A stretch of DNA of 64,000 nt from contig JASVEC010000013.1 of assembly GCA_030770535.1 (NCBI GenBank), forward strand, positions 124,001-188,000. Direction: 5' to 3'. Each line of letters begins with the position of its first letter. Position 1 is the stretch's first letter. A program made the translations under genes and the position numbers. Under the pieces are notes generated by a model, which was not told the origin of the DNA, searched no databases, and saw only the letters and a list, made by a program, of their open reading frames with translations. Below, one piece after another: positions 1 to 11,235 of this stretch. This DNA comes from Batkoa obscura (lineage: Eukaryota; Entomophthoromycota; Entomophthoromycetes; Entomophthorales; Batkoaceae).

Positions 1-271
1 CTCATTTTATTCTAGAGTATAAATTTATGCTTCATATGAATTTTATAGAATTGCATTTTAGTACTAAAATGGATAAAGAAGTAAGCTGTTTTATTGTTTT
101 ATTCAGCCAATTATATCGTTAATTCCAGTTTAGTAAAATGAGAAGGGTAATTTTTTGCATAAAATCGACGATTTTGTCAAAGATGTGTGATGGTTAAGTG
201 ACGTAGCTGAATATAAAAAAACTACAGTTGCCAAATACAAAAGCTCTATTAAATATTTATCAAAACTAAAC

Positions 272-1624
272 ATGTTATTAAATACCAAGCGTTTATTAAA
301 CCATTCAAGAAGATATCTCAATACTTCTACAAAAGTAACTATTTTAGGCGGCTCTGGCTTTATTGGTATATTTTATAATAGTTAAATACATAAAGTGAAC
401 TAACTATTATGACAGGAAATTATGTGATTAAGTCCTTGATCCAAGATCCATTTGTAAAGATTCAACCTATAAGCAAATCTGGGAGAGAAAATCCCAAAAT
501 TAAACAGTTAGGGAATCAAGTACTATCTACTCAACAGGGAGATATTACTGATTATAACCAAATGCAACATTTATGTAAAGATGCTAATGTTGTTATCAAT
601 TTGGTAGGGGTCATGAATCAAAAATGAAACAAATTCTACTAATATTCATATCAATGGTGCTGAAAACTTGGCTAAAATCACTCAGTCAAATGGCTCAAAG
701 CTAATTCATATTTCTGCTATTGGCGCCAACCCTGAATCTTCTATTGTTTATTCTAGAACTAAGGGTATAATATTTAATTATCTATCTTATCTATTAAAAA
801 TAAATTAGGTTTAGGTGAGGTAGTAGTCAAGAAACATAATCCAAATGCTGTTATTGTGAGACCTAGTTTAGTTATTGGACCCGAAGACGATTTCATTAAT
901 GTAATTACTACTGTTTACTTAATTTTAATTATGACTTAATTTTCTCAAATTATATAGAGATTTGCGAAAATCGGAAAGTATTTACCTTTTTTACCTGTCT
1001 TTGGTGGAGGATTAACGAAGTTTCAGCCAATTTATGTTTGGGATTTAGCAAAGGCTATTCAAATATTATCCAATAATGATTCCTTTAATGGTAAATTATT
1101 TGAAGTTGGAGGACCAAATGGTAACTTTATTATTTATTCTATTGTATAGTTAATCTATATGTTTAGTCTATACTTATAAGCAAATTATGGAGCTTGTATT
1201 GAAATATAGCCAACTAAAACGAGGAATTATTTCATTGCCATGGGAAGTGGCCAAATTGCAAGCTTATTTTTTAGAAAAATTACCACCTAGTTTGTTTTCA
1301 TTAACAAGAGAGCAAGTTGAATTATTAAAATTTGATAATATTGTTGATAACGAGCAGTTATCTTTGAGCGATATCGGTTTAAATGGTACGAATATTGAAA
1401 AAATAATACCTACTTATATCAACAGTACCAATAAAAAATCGTTATATACTCCAAATAAAAGAACTCATAAAATGGATTCCCAAGATCTAAATAATGAGTT
1501 TGAGCGTATTATTAGTTTAAAGAAGGAAGTTGCTGGCAAAAGAGAGAATGCACCTAACCTTGAGAAGCAATTAGAGTATTATATGTTAGATAATAACAAT
1601 GATAAAAAGAAAAAACAAAAATGA
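272..1624 (+). CDS. NDUFA9-like NAD(P)-binding oxidoreductase (atypical SDR), 5 exons
   Basis: Likely a mitochondrial Rossmann-fold protein of the NDUFA9/COQ11 group, which holds the 39-40 kDa complex I subunit and its relatives. Exons read as 272-365, 416-764, 809-900, 958-1120 and 1167-1624. A basic, Ser/Thr-rich N-terminus (mitochondrial-presequence-like) is followed by GGSGFIG, the nucleotide-binding glycine motif, then NLVGVM, HISAIGANPES, the active-site-region YSRTKG, RPSLVIGPED and FQPIYVWDLAKAI. The C-terminal third (VYTYKQIMELVLKYS, LLKFDNIV) matches bacterial-type NDUFA9-family proteins; the tail is lysine-rich. In exon 2 the frame breaks in an A-rich run near 623-630 and resumes one frame over, so this is either a real frameshift or a base-calling error. 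It converges on the next gene with 14 bp between stops. Family assignment is firm; the choice between complex I subunit and COQ11-type role is open. Confidence 0.8.
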
Positions 1625-1638
1625 AAATTTAATTTAAT

Positions 1639-2157
1639 TTATTCCTTCCATAATTCACTATTATAATCTTCTGTTAACTCGGTATCATTACCATATAAAT
1701 ATTGCCAAGACGTAAAACCACCTCTTAAAATATAAATTTGTGAATCTTGATTTAAGTCGTCATTTAGACTAGTCAAATAATTGGAATAAATTGTAGCACA
1801 TTTTGGACCCCTTACTTGAGATAAAGCACAATGAAAAATAAAACTTTTTTTATCTTTATTATTTGAATGGAAATTTTGTACCTCATTTCTAAACTCATTC
1901 GAGGGTATGTTTATACTTCCTTTTATATGACCTCCCTTTTTGGCTTTAGTTTTTGTCTTATCATTTAAAATTGCTTACTTACGATATAATCGTTATCTCT
2001 TACGTCTACTATCAGATAATCTTTGCTACGAGAAAAAGTTAGTAAACAGCTAAATGATTAAGCTATTATTGCTTTGTTACTTCAAATTGTTTTTATTTCT
2101 CAGTATCAGCTCTTTCACTTGCTGGATTTCTATGTATTTAATTCTACTGATACTCAT
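1639..2157 (-). CDS. Cdc25/rhodanese-like phosphatase-type protein (paralogue A), 3 exons
   Basis: A 138-residue single rhodanese domain of the Cdc25/Acr2/Ibp1 type. Exons on the minus strand are 2157-2081, 2025-1983 and 1935-1639, with GTAACA and GTAAGT donors; all phases close. It starts MSISRIKY and carries the core strand LIVDVRDNDY, then GGHIKGSIN and the catalytic loop HCALSQVRG (Cys-x5-Arg), the signature of active Cdc25-type rhodaneses and arsenate reductases. A Trp-rich RGGFTSW follows near the C-terminus, as usual. Length fits small fungal Ibp1-like enzymes (about 130-150). Both intron positions match those of the paralogue at 24883-25428, so the two arose by duplication of an intron-bearing gene. 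Substrate (phosphoprotein, arsenate or none) cannot be told from sequence. Confidence 0.82.
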
Positions 2158-2979
2158 TCTTTACTTTAAAAAGCAATTATTCAAAATTTCTTTGTTTTTA
2201 TTTTGGCACTTGAGTATTATTGGACTAAATATAAAATTATGCAACAGTAAGCTTATTTTGAAACTATATGGAAAAGTCTTTTTCCGTTCCAGCTTTAGTC
2301 CATTTTTGAGAACCTTGAAATCTATAAATATTATACTTTTTACATTTTGAACAAAATAATTTGCTTATTATTTCAAAAATAAAATAGATCAATAGTTTTT
2401 TATTGTTCTTGTTTTGAATTTTAAAATTCAAATTTTAAAATTTGTAAAATAGCTTCTATAATTTAATATTTTATAGATAAAGTTGCAACCTTACTAGTGT
2501 TGAAATCCCAATAAATAACTATTTGATAAATTGATTTTTTATAAAAACAAATTTAAAACATGAAGAATTAAAATAAAAAAGGAGAGCTTTTTTTAGTGAA
2601 ATGCTATTGAAATCATTTAGAACAAATTAAATTAAATTTTAGCTTTACATTAAAAGAATAAACAAGTCGTAAAAGCTAATAATTAAATCAAACTTTATTT
2701 TAACCCTTTTTTATTATTTGGGCATATGCCTGATAATAACATGTTAAACTAAGAATTGGTTTTGAGGTTAAGATTAAGGTTAAGGTTGAAAAGTCATTTA
2801 ACTACGAAAATATAATATTTATAAGAAAGTCAATAAAAAAGTAATAGTACCTTATAAAATAGTGGTGGTTAGCTTAAATTTTTATTCATACAAAAAAAAG
2901 GTGGGTTGAGAATTAAAAAGAGGGCTAAAAATAATAAAGACACAAATACTTCAATAAATACTACAAACTACCACCTACC
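2158..2979. other. Intergenic, AT-rich
   Basis: No supported gene. It holds the upstream region of the minus-strand rhodanese gene and the 3' flank of the bHLH gene. An open frame on the plus strand at 2054-2350 is antisense to the rhodanese first exon and its upstream sequence and looks like chance AT-rich coding. Confidence 0.6.
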
Positions 2980-3729
2980 CTAACTAAAAGAGGTTGATTT
3001 CAACCCTTGTAACTCATTATACATTTGGTCATTTTTACACTTTAAAGAATTGATGTAGTTGATCGCTTGTGATAAAATTTCCCATTTTGAGGCCTTATTT
3101 AACTTATTTGCAGGTAATACTTGACGTAAACTTTCAAATAATTGTTTCATTTGCTTTCGTCGCTGTCTTTCCGCAAGTTTATGACTCTCTTTGATCATCT
3201 CATCTTGTTTCTCTAAATCAAAATTTTGTTCGTATTCAATCATCTGGATCTTGTTATGTGGATGGACTAGTACAGCGCTGATTGGATTATCAGTATATAA
3301 ATTATTATTATAGATTAAATTAATGTCATTAACATCTTCCTTATAACTTTCTTCCTCATTTTGATTAAATTGGTTTTTTAGTACTACGTTTAATGGCGGT
3401 TGTCGAGGTTGATTTATAATGTTATTTTTATTGTATAGGTTTACTATATCATTATTTATAGTATATGACAGCGATGAAGAAGAGGATTGCTTTAAATTGG
3501 AAAAGTTTAAGTCGTTAATTTGATTGTTAAAACTAGAATTAAATTGCATCAAATTATTACTACTATTATCATGTACACCACTGCTGTTATTTGTATTGTC
3601 ACATATAGAAATATTGTTCATATTACTGCTATTATTACTAAAATCGTTTGAGGGTTGTTCGAGTAAATGAGTAATCGAAGGCAATGATAAATTCCTATTC
3701 TTGTTGTCTTTATTATTTAGTCTATTCAT
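2980..3729 (-). CDS. bHLH transcription factor
   Basis: A 249-residue single-exon nuclear protein, presumed to bind E-box DNA as a dimer. The first 150 residues are Asn/Ser-rich and disordered. The bHLH lies at about residues 180-240: basic region with SHKLAERQRR, giving the His-x3-Glu-x3-Arg pattern of CANNTG-binding factors, helix 1 (MKQLFESLRQVLP), a short loop (ANKLNKASKW) and helix 2 (EILSQAINYINSLK). A short hydrophobic run follows but no full leucine zipper. The ATG at 3729 is the first in frame and is preceded by an AT-rich leader. Fungal relatives include INO4-, SREBP- and USF-type factors; I cannot place it further. Target genes are unknown. Confidence 0.85.
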   Translation of the reverse strand: MNRLNNKDNKNRNLSLPSITHLLEQPSNDFSNNSSNMNNISICDNTNNSSGVHDNSSNNLMQFNSSFNNQINDLNFSNLKQSSSSSLSYTINNDIVNLYNKNNIINQPRQPPLNVVLKNQFNQNEEESYKEDVNDINLIYNNNLYTDNPISAVLVHPHNKIQMIEYEQNFDLEKQDEMIKESHKLAERQRRKQMKQLFESLRQVLPANKLNKASKWEILSQAINYINSLKCKNDQMYNELQGLKSTSFS

Positions 3730-4814
3730 GTTATTTTTACTTTTTCCAAAAAAAAATAATTGAAATATAGTTGAAATATTCTATTTGATGAATAAAAAAG
3801 ATTTAAATGAAATCTGTATTAATAGTCGTATATTCAGATTGTTCTCTTTTTGTCTCCTCCCCTTTAAGGTCGAAATTGATAGATAAATATGATTGTTTTA
3901 GTAATCAGAACAATTAAACAGTATTAAGATCAAAAAAAGAGTTATTGCTTTATTTTTATACTTCATAATTTTTTTATCCAATGTTTAATTTTTTATTATT
4001 ACTTTTTCTAAAGTATATTTTTGATTTAATTGGTTTTAACCCAAATTTTGGACTTTATTAATTATATTTCACCTTAATTATTTCACCCTATTTTTTACTT
4101 CCCATTTAAGCTTGAAGCTTAGGTCTAGTTTGTACTCTAGTCCAATACACTTAAAACAACTGCCCATTTTGGTTATTGAATTTTGATTCTTTATTCATTT
4201 TGAATGTATTCTTATTAACATATTGTATTATATTAATAATAATACAATAATTGAAATAAGGATTATTATTAAATTAAATTCTTTTTCTAATTTAACATTG
4301 AGCTTTTTGTCTAGCTTATTTTAACTTAAGTGTTGTTTATGGTTTTGATCTATATCTTCCATTTGATCGACTTTATATTTATCATGTTTATGTAACCTTT
4401 AATAGTATAATATTTTAGCCCCTAGTTTTATTAATTTTTAAACATCAGCTTATTTTTTGATTACTACTATAATATTTTTATAATAACAATATACATTAGC
4501 TATTGATTTAATATATAATTAATTATAAGATGCAAAAAGTGGTTTGTTTTCAGCTTTCATATCGTTTAATAATTGATAATTTACTTACTAATCTATATTA
4601 TTGAGGAATATTTCTAACATTTGTTTATATATGTTTAATACAAACTCACAATGTGTTTCATGATAATAAATTGAAAGCTTAATTTCAATTTATTATTTAA
4701 GCTATACTGACCAATATCAAGTTACAATAACTTGAAAGCATGATTTAAATTACACTTATAAATAATAAATATAACTTTATTTTATAATAATAAACAAAAA
4801 AATAACTTACAAAA
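3730..4814. other. Intergenic, AT-rich
   Basis: About 1.1 kb between two minus-strand genes. It contains the promoter of the bHLH gene near its right-hand ATG and long A/T runs. No gene, RNA or repeat family member was recognised. Confidence 0.6.
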
Positions 4815-5798
4815 TCATTTTTTTTTCTTCAACAAGGAATTAATAGTAAACTTAGATAAATTTAAAAAGAAGATGGCCAAAGTAAAAGAAACAACAACAG
4901 GGATAGCAATATACTTATTTGAGGAATCCATGGTCCATCTGTTGAAATCAGTATAGTTACCTAAATAACGAACAATGTACTCTTTTGTTCTATTCCATGC
5001 ATCCGAGTTGATATTTAATTCGGTTGAGTCCAATTCTAGCAAGCTATCAAATAATACTTTATAATTTTCTTCTTTTAAGCTTGCCAAGCTGGTGGAAGTA
5101 GCATTGTCGTCATCATCATCAAAAACACTTTGATTGTCTTTTTCGAATTGATTTATAGCTTCACTTAATGAAATAGTTTCTTTAATTGTTTCTTCCTTCA
5201 TCTTTTGATCTTCTGTTGGGGAGTGGACGATTTGATTATTAATATTAGTGATAATTTCATTTTCATCTGGTAGTTGAATTGTACTCTTAAGATCTAATAA
5301 AGTGTTATAGATATCCATCACTTCTTCCTCCTTCTCATTAATTTGGGGCTTTGCTGAATCATTGTTCATGTTTGCTTTGTTCCCATTAATAATAAGTCCG
5401 AGCATATCAATTGCTTGGTCTAATAAACTTGAATTGTTATTATTGCTATTATTGAACTTGTTAATATTTAAAGCTGGAATGTCACTATTATCTTCAGATC
5501 CCAAACTGATACCAGAATCGGCTCTTTTACGTGAAACTGGAATTGTACTATCATATTTATCATTGTTTAATGACATATTATTAAATAAGTCATTGATTTC
5601 AACTGGTTTATTTGTTATATCTATTTCCTTTTCTTCTTCGTCTTCTTTCAAATCAATAGCCTCATCTTGGTCATTGTTGACATCATCTTCTTTAATAGAG
5701 TTTAACTTATTGATCTTATTAACCGAGCTTACCCCATTGTTGCCGAAAATTGGGAATGGAAAAGCCATTGCCATAGCAATATCATTCTCGTAATTCAT
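4815..5798 (-). CDS. Acidic Asn-rich protein with C-terminal membrane anchor
   Basis: A 327-residue single-exon protein I do not recognise. The first 250 residues are acidic and Asn/Ser-rich (disordered), with an SRKRADSG segment near residue 88 that resembles a basophilic-kinase site. A folded-looking stretch follows (YKVLFDSLLEL, AWNRTKEYIVRYLG). One hydrophobic segment, about residues 296-315 (IPVVVSFTLAIFFLNL), is followed by a lysine tail ending KKKK. This layout, a cytosolic body with one membrane span within 35 residues of the end, is that of a tail-anchored protein. The last four residues fit a dilysine ER-retrieval signal, so ER location is inferred. No enzyme motif is visible. The reverse-strand open frame inside it is a shadow. 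Confidence 0.7.
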   Translation of the reverse strand: MNYENDIAMAMAFPFPIFGNNGVSSVNKINKLNSIKEDDVNNDQDEAIDLKEDEEEKEIDITNKPVEINDLFNNMSLNNDKYDSTIPVSRKRADSGISLGSEDNSDIPALNINKFNNSNNNNSSLLDQAIDMLGLIINGNKANMNNDSAKPQINEKEEEVMDIYNTLLDLKSTIQLPDENEIITNINNQIVHSPTEDQKMKEETIKETISLSEAINQFEKDNQSVFDDDDDNATSTSLASLKEENYKVLFDSLLELDSTELNINSDAWNRTKEYIVRYLGNYTDFNRWTMDSSNKYIAIPVVVSFTLAIFFLNLSKFTINSLLKKKK

Positions 5799-7347
5799 CT
5801 TTATTTAAAAAAGTATTAAAAAACAACAATATTTCTTCTTTTTCTAAAGTTCATTAAAGCTAGTTTAAATACTATTCTTTTTACCATTCTTACTATCTAC
5901 CTTATTTAAGTCCTTGTTTATCATTTTATTCATCTTCACCCACCTTGAAGTTGGATTTTTGTTATGGCATAACTATTAAATAAATTTATTATAAATGTTT
6001 CATTTGACTCGATAATCTTATGGCGTTTTATTTTCTGTAATCTTTGGTTAATCTTTTTTGTAAAAGTTTAAATCGTTATTAAGAACAGTATAAAATTAAT
6101 ACAAAACTTTAAATAATAAGTTGTATAGTTGCATTATACAAAATTTCAATTTGTTTATTTCAGTTTACTTTTATTATAATTATTTCAAACGTTTAGTTAA
6201 ATTCTTTTTAATGTCTCCATTCTTTCTTAGTTAAAACACATTTTATCCACCCCAATTAATCAGTTTCATTATCACTTTTGAAATCCAACATTTATTATTT
6301 TATTTATATAAAATCAACTTAACCACCCTAACTAAGGATAGTTAATTTATATTCGATCCTTAATTTAGTTTTAATTTATAAATTGAATTAAATAATTGAA
6401 ATTGAAATTAAAATTCACTATATATCGTCTTGTTAATTAATATACTGTGCAATTTTTAATAGAGTATTTTCACTGAAATACATGTCGATTTTATACCAAG
6501 TTTTAAAGGGTGCAATTTCTCTTTTTCAGTGGTTTTTTAGCACCATTAAATTACTGAAATTATTATAATTTCTTACTTTGTTGTGATTAATGTTTAACGG
6601 TTTATATTTAATTATTTCAAAGTATTAGAAAAATAAAATAGTATAAAATCAAATCTTACAATGTAGTTTTATACAAAACAATAATTTTTTTTTAAGTGTA
6701 TCCTTTGTTCTTTTTCAAATGGTAGACATTCTAAAAAAAAGTACAATCTAGAAATAGCCGCAATTTTCTTTTACAAATGCTTACAATTTTAATTGTAAAA
6801 GTTCAAGTTTATTATAATCTAAATCAGGACGTTTATATTAACCAAACTTAAACTTCTTTTTGTTTTATTTAACCCTTTTGATTAATTCATTTATTTGTTA
6901 TCTTTAAATGCTCTACATCTATCTTTACATTTGCCTATTGTCAAATAAAATATTTAGAATTACAGTGAAGGAGTGAAAATTATAAAAACTTTGATATGAA
7001 AGATATAAGAGATGGCGTTCAAGGCTTTATATAGAAAAAACATCGAGTTTAAACAAATTTAAAATGTTAGATAAAAACATGTTATTAAAAACAATTGTTC
7101 CTATACTAAATGCTTTTTAATTTATATTAGCATTTTAAATTTGTATAATCACAACTTAGAAGCCTAGAATTTAGCTTTGGATAGTTTAATATGACTACAA
7201 ATACTAAAAGTATAATAAATGTCTACCTTTTATATGAAATGTTAGACCTTATATAGCTCTAATTTAAAGATAGCAGATAAATGTTTGATATTTTAGATGA
7301 TTATGTTATTAAATCGAGCGTTTTTATAGTTATTAAATAGTTAAAAG
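5799..7347. other. Intergenic, AT-rich
   Basis: About 1.5 kb with no supported gene. It separates the left gene block from the accessory zone of peptide genes and MITEs. Nothing recognised beyond A/T-rich runs. Confidence 0.55.
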
Positions 7348-7389
7348 ATGAATTTCAAGTCAATCATTGTTATTGTTACATCTGTTTAA
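7348..7389 (+). pseudogene. Remnant of secreted-peptide family (signal peptide start only)
   Basis: A 13-codon frame starting MNFKSIIVIV, closely like the signal-peptide start of the intact copy at 9365 (MNFNLIIAIV), preceded by the same kind of ATTAAATAGTT leader. The rest of the precursor is not readable. It is probably a decayed copy; the short match makes this tentative. Confidence 0.4.
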
Positions 7390-7690
7390 TCAAAGAGCTT
7401 GTTAGTGACTGATTTGTAAAGGAAGTATACGAAATTTTCGCTAAAATATAGAGATATAACAAATTAAGATACAACTAAGTAAACATGATCTATTAGTGAA
7501 GTTTAACGCAGATATCACTTTAATTACAGGTATAAACTTTGAGATAACAACATATTTTTAACAAAGTGAATATAATTTTAAAAGCAATAACCTTTGACAA
7601 AGAAACCGCCCTTTATACAAATCATTTAGTTACATGATGACATGTATGCTATATCGTTATCAACAATATTTTTGAATTCTTAGTATATAT

Positions 7691-7790
7691 GGGGGTGTTT
7701 TTTTTGGTTTCATCACTTTTTCCATTTTTTAAGCGCTATTTGGAGTGGAAAGATTATTAGTAAAATTTTTAAACATAAAAATACATCCCC
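7691..7790 (+). mobile_element. MITE family A, copy 1
   Basis: A 100-bp non-coding element with left end GGGGGTGTTTTTTTT and right end ATACATCCCC, which are imperfect inverted repeats. It carries the family core AAGCGCTATTTG. Flanked on both sides by ATAT (7687-7690 and 7791-7794), the 4-bp target duplication. Confidence 0.88.
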
Positions 7791-8024
7791 ATATACCATT
7801 TATCAAATTAATAATTTGAATCCACCTAATTTATTTCTACTTTGTTTACTGGAAGCACTAAATTATGTGTTAGAAAGACACTATATATGATACTAACTTA
7901 GCCCAACTGGCTGGTTATAAGCTTTAACTTTCATATCAGTCAAGCTTATGCATCAGCATATAAATATGGTTATTCTTTTTTAAGCTCCTCTGTATTAAAC
8001 CTTTTTTGTTAATTAAATAACCGT

Positions 8025-8116
8025 ATGATGGATTTTAAATTAGTGCTTTTTTTCATTGTATTTGTTGTCAGTCAATGCTTATTTGATCACTTGTGACAAT
8101 ACAAGTAACCTACTAA
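8025..8116 (+). pseudogene. Decayed secreted-peptide gene
   Basis: Starts MMDFKLVLFFIVFVVS, a signal peptide of the family. One frame later the sequence reads SVNAYLITCDNTS, matching STNAYLIARDNAE of the intact copy at 9365, so a frameshift lies in or just after the signal peptide. The leader TTGTTAATTAAATAACC resembles that of the intact gene. It no longer encodes a full precursor. Confidence 0.6.
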
Positions 8117-8527
8117 AATCCATCTTATTGATGTTACTTCTGAGCACCGTGGTATTAAAACACTATAGTATTTACCATTTTCCATGCTTTAAGCTTATTT
8201 GCCATTTTTATAGTTGTTTGTATTTTAAGATAATAAAGATGATTACGCGTAAATATATTTTAAATATTAATAAATTTGGATTACAAAAAAGTATTAAATA
8301 TTATAAACTAGTTCATTAATTTCAACGTTGGTTTTTGATAAACATTATATTAGAATATTAGATGTCAATTGTTTTTTAATAGCTTTTTTTTAAAAAAAAC
8401 TTCAATTTTATAACTCACATTCTACAATTTGTATAACAGCTTGGCTACATAACGCTCAGATTATCGAGTAATCCAATCCTTTGTAGAATCTAGAGAATTA
8501 TGAAAATTTATTGTTTTTTTTTTGTTT

Positions 8528-8566
8528 TTATTTTATTTTATTTTATTTTATTTTATTTTATTTTAT
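8528..8566 (+). repeat. (ATTTT)n microsatellite
   Basis: About eight tandem ATTTT units. Simple-sequence DNA without further content. A shorter tract of the same unit lies near 47490. Confidence 0.9.
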
Positions 8567-8760
8567 ACATTTATAGCTTTTATTTATATGATTTGATTTT
8601 TATTTTACCAATTTATTATTGAGTCAAAGTACTATCGAATTTAAACAAATAATAAGTTTCTTTTAAAATCGAAAATGGGGGATTTAAAACTGGATATAAA
8701 TCAAGAGAACTAGACAACTTGATGATATAATGTATCAAATATAGTTAATTAGAACTATAT

Positions 8761-8859
8761 GGGGAAGTATTTTTATGTTTAAGAATTTTACTAACAATCT
8801 TTCCGCTGAAATAGCGCTTAAAAGATGGAAAAAATAATGAAATCAAAAAAAACATCCTC
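8761..8859 (-). mobile_element. MITE family A, copy 2
   Basis: A 99-bp family copy in reverse orientation, starting GGGGAAGTATTTT and ending AACATCCTC. Target duplication ATAT at 8757-8760 and 8860-8863. Core CAAATAGCGC motif region slightly changed. Confidence 0.88.
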
Positions 8860-9364
8860 ATATAGCATTGTTATTTTAGCACTTAGTTTAATAAATTATT
8901 TAAAAATGGATCTATTATCTCAAAGCACTATAAGGTCATTTTGCTATCAACACTAAAGCTCAAAAATTTAGAACAAATCAAATAAACAAACTAAGTATGC
9001 GCTAAATAAAATAATAGAAGCTTCTATAAATATCGTATACAAAATAAATAACCCTGAAAATTTTATTGATTACTACTTTTAACAGGTTGACCTCCTTTTT
9101 AAATACCTTGTTCTTTAATCCATTAGTAATGTTGTTTAAAATAATATCAATTTAGTTTAAAAGTAATTGTAAAAGTACTAAAAGTGAATAAAATAACAAA
9201 AATCGAATGTTCTAAATTTGAAATTCAACTTGTTTTTATTCTTTATTATATGCCTATAAAATTTAGTATTTAAAAAACAAATATATAAAATGTTCAATAT
9301 TTACTCTTGTTAAATACCCTCCTTGTTGAACCTATTTTTGTTTATTAATTAAATAGTTTTTAAA

Positions 9365-9496
9365 ATGAATTTTAATTTAATTATCGCTATTGTTGTATCC
9401 ATATTATCAACCAACGCTTATTTAATCGCTCGTGATAACGCAGAAAAGCCACCTGAACCTACATCCACTAATAATAATCCTGGACATTGGCCTTAA
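9365..9496 (+). CDS. Small secreted peptide precursor, 43 aa (intact reference copy)
   Basis: An intact 43-codon frame. Residues 1-19 (MNFNLIIAIVVSILSTNAY) form a classic signal peptide with a likely cut after STNA. The mature part is hydrophilic, runs LIARDNAEKPPEPTSTNNN and ends PGHWP. A TATATAAAA box lies about 80 bp upstream and the leader ATTAATTAAATAG is shared with other copies. Eight other loci between 7.3 and 24.4 kb share the signal peptide, the AYLI junction or the GHWP tail, so it is a real and clustered gene family. There is no cysteine in the mature part, so it is not a disulfide-knotted effector. Function unknown; a secreted signal or effector-like peptide is inferred. Too short for standard gene callers. 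Confidence 0.7.
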   Translation: MNFNLIIAIVVSILSTNAYLIARDNAEKPPEPTSTNNNPGHWP

Positions 9497-9695
9497 AGTT
9501 TCATAATCTATCTTTTTCGGTATCAGAAACTATATTCTCTTTATTTTGTAATTGATATTCACTTTTAATAAAATTTATTGAATTGTAAAAAAAATAATGT
9601 TTTATTAATCATTATATTGAACTTTGAATGAAATAATTTAGACACAATGTAATTAAATTGTTACCTTAGAAGCTCACTTATCGTTTTTTATATAT

Positions 9696-9790
9696 GGGGA
9701 TGTATTTCTTTGTTTAGAAATTCTAACAATTTTTCCACTCAAATAATGCTTAAAAGATGGAAAAAGTGAAAAGTTAAAAAAAACACCCCT
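9696..9790 (-). mobile_element. MITE family A, copy 3
   Basis: A 95-bp family copy in reverse orientation, GGGGATGTATTTC to AACACCCCT. Target duplication ATAT at 9692-9695 and 9791-9794. It lies 200 bp downstream of the intact peptide gene. Confidence 0.87.
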
Positions 9791-10220
9791 ATATCAAGTA
9801 TTTATAGTAATGTTTATTAAATCAAAATAGTAGTTGAAATATCATTAAAAGAATTAAATATCAGTAGATTGTTTATTATAATAATCTAACTAGTTCAACT
9901 GAGTTATAATCTAATAAATACCACATCAAAGTATTAATCTATGACTATTTTTCAGTATAATATATATACTACAAGCAAACAAATGGATATGTATAATATT
10001 TAATATCATTTTTAAATTCTATTTTTTAAAGCATTGGTTTATTTTGTTATACGAATATTTATATATCAATTATCAATACGAAACAAACTTAAAGAAATAA
10101 AAATTCCCCATCACACATTCTTTCACAATAAATAATTTTTTACTCAAAATTTATTGGATTATTTTATGAATACTAGCCTAAGGGTTTCCACAATTTACAA
10201 AGGGATATTATAAAACTCAT

Positions 10221-11003
10221 AAAATGGAGGGGCTACAAGGGGTTGAAAGGAGAACTTAATATGCATAAGTAATTTATATGTTGCAAATAAAATAAATAAA
10301 TAGAAAGGTTAATGCTAATGTTAATTTAACCCTTCATCTCTGTGAAAGTTGATACTTAGTGGTCGAAGTTAAAAGCTACTCTTGCTTAATTAACTTGCCT
10401 TGAGTCGAACGGTCTTAGTTTATGTAACTAAGATAGACTTAACTTAATAGAAATAATACGTATAAACTACGAATTATGTAAAACAAATATAATAGAAGAT
10501 ACTACTGTAAAATCTATATAAGATGTTGTCTGAAAGACTTAATGGCTTTATTAATGGTACGATATCAGGGAATAATTCAGTTAAAAAAGCCTCGAGTTAG
10601 TATGTCGAAGAATCTCTTTTATACTCCAATAAGTATGGATATTAAAAGGAGATAATATTCTTTGCAATATGAAGTTAGAAATTCTCGCAGCAAATCAAAA
10701 TAAGGGATTCTGGTTTGATTGTGTTTGAACTTGAGAACACAACAACTTAAGTGATTGTTGTGTTATAATCAATCCGAGAGCTAAATAAAGCAATATTTCA
10801 CAATCTCTAAGATATAGTCTAAATTTCAAAGGTGCGCTTAGATAGGATTCTATTTTTCGTTAGTGATGGCTATTTTTATTGTTTCTATCTGGAAAATGAG
10901 TGATTAAGCTAATATTCAACTTTCTATGCGTTTTATATATATCATATAAATTGCTTTGATATAAAAAAGATGCCTTTTTAACCCCTTGTAATCCCTTCAT
11001 TTT
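10221..11003. repeat. Imperfect inverted repeats bounding a 783-bp unit
   Basis: The left arm 10221-10250 (core GGCTACAAGGGGTTGAAAGG) and the right arm 10973-11003, read in reverse (core ATTACAAGGGGTTAAAAAGG), match at roughly four of five positions over about 30 bp. They lie head to head around a solo-LTR-like fossil. This could be a non-autonomous DNA transposon with a later insertion, or two opposed copies of a short repeat. No clear flanking duplication was seen. Confidence 0.5.
10341..10800 (+). mobile_element. Solo-LTR-like fossil, copy 1
   Basis: A 460-bp repeat that starts TGTGAAAGTTG and ends ATATTTCA, so it has the TG...CA ends of an LTR. A second copy at 17656-18134 starts and ends at the same positions, and similarity stops at those points. 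No internal retroelement domains or partner LTR are seen nearby, and no matching 5-bp flanking repeats were found. The element looks broken and old. It lies inside the inverted-repeat unit 10221-11003. A SINE-like origin is possible. Confidence 0.5.
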
Positions 11004-11235
11004 GCAAATTATATTGCTTGTTTTTGTATTTTAGCATTTAAAAATTCTTCTCACATTATTTATAACTAGTTTTTCACTAAATTAAATATCGAAAATTGCT
11101 ACTTTAAAATTTATAATAATCCAGTTTCTTCTTTTTCAACTCTACTTTTTTTAAAAAATTAGAAAAAATTAATAGAAATAAAGGGAAGAGCATTTACTAT
11201 AAAATAAATATTTTCTTACTTATTACTTCATATCA

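Noticed and set aside
2054-2350. 98-codon hydrophobic plus-strand frame
   Set aside because: Antisense to the rhodanese first exon and promoter; Leu/Phe/Ile runs are expected from AT-rich DNA.
7687-7794. Tc1/mariner-type MITE with TA duplication
   Set aside because: ATAT flanks alone would allow it, but the ATAC, AAAT and ATTT copies show a 4-bp duplication.
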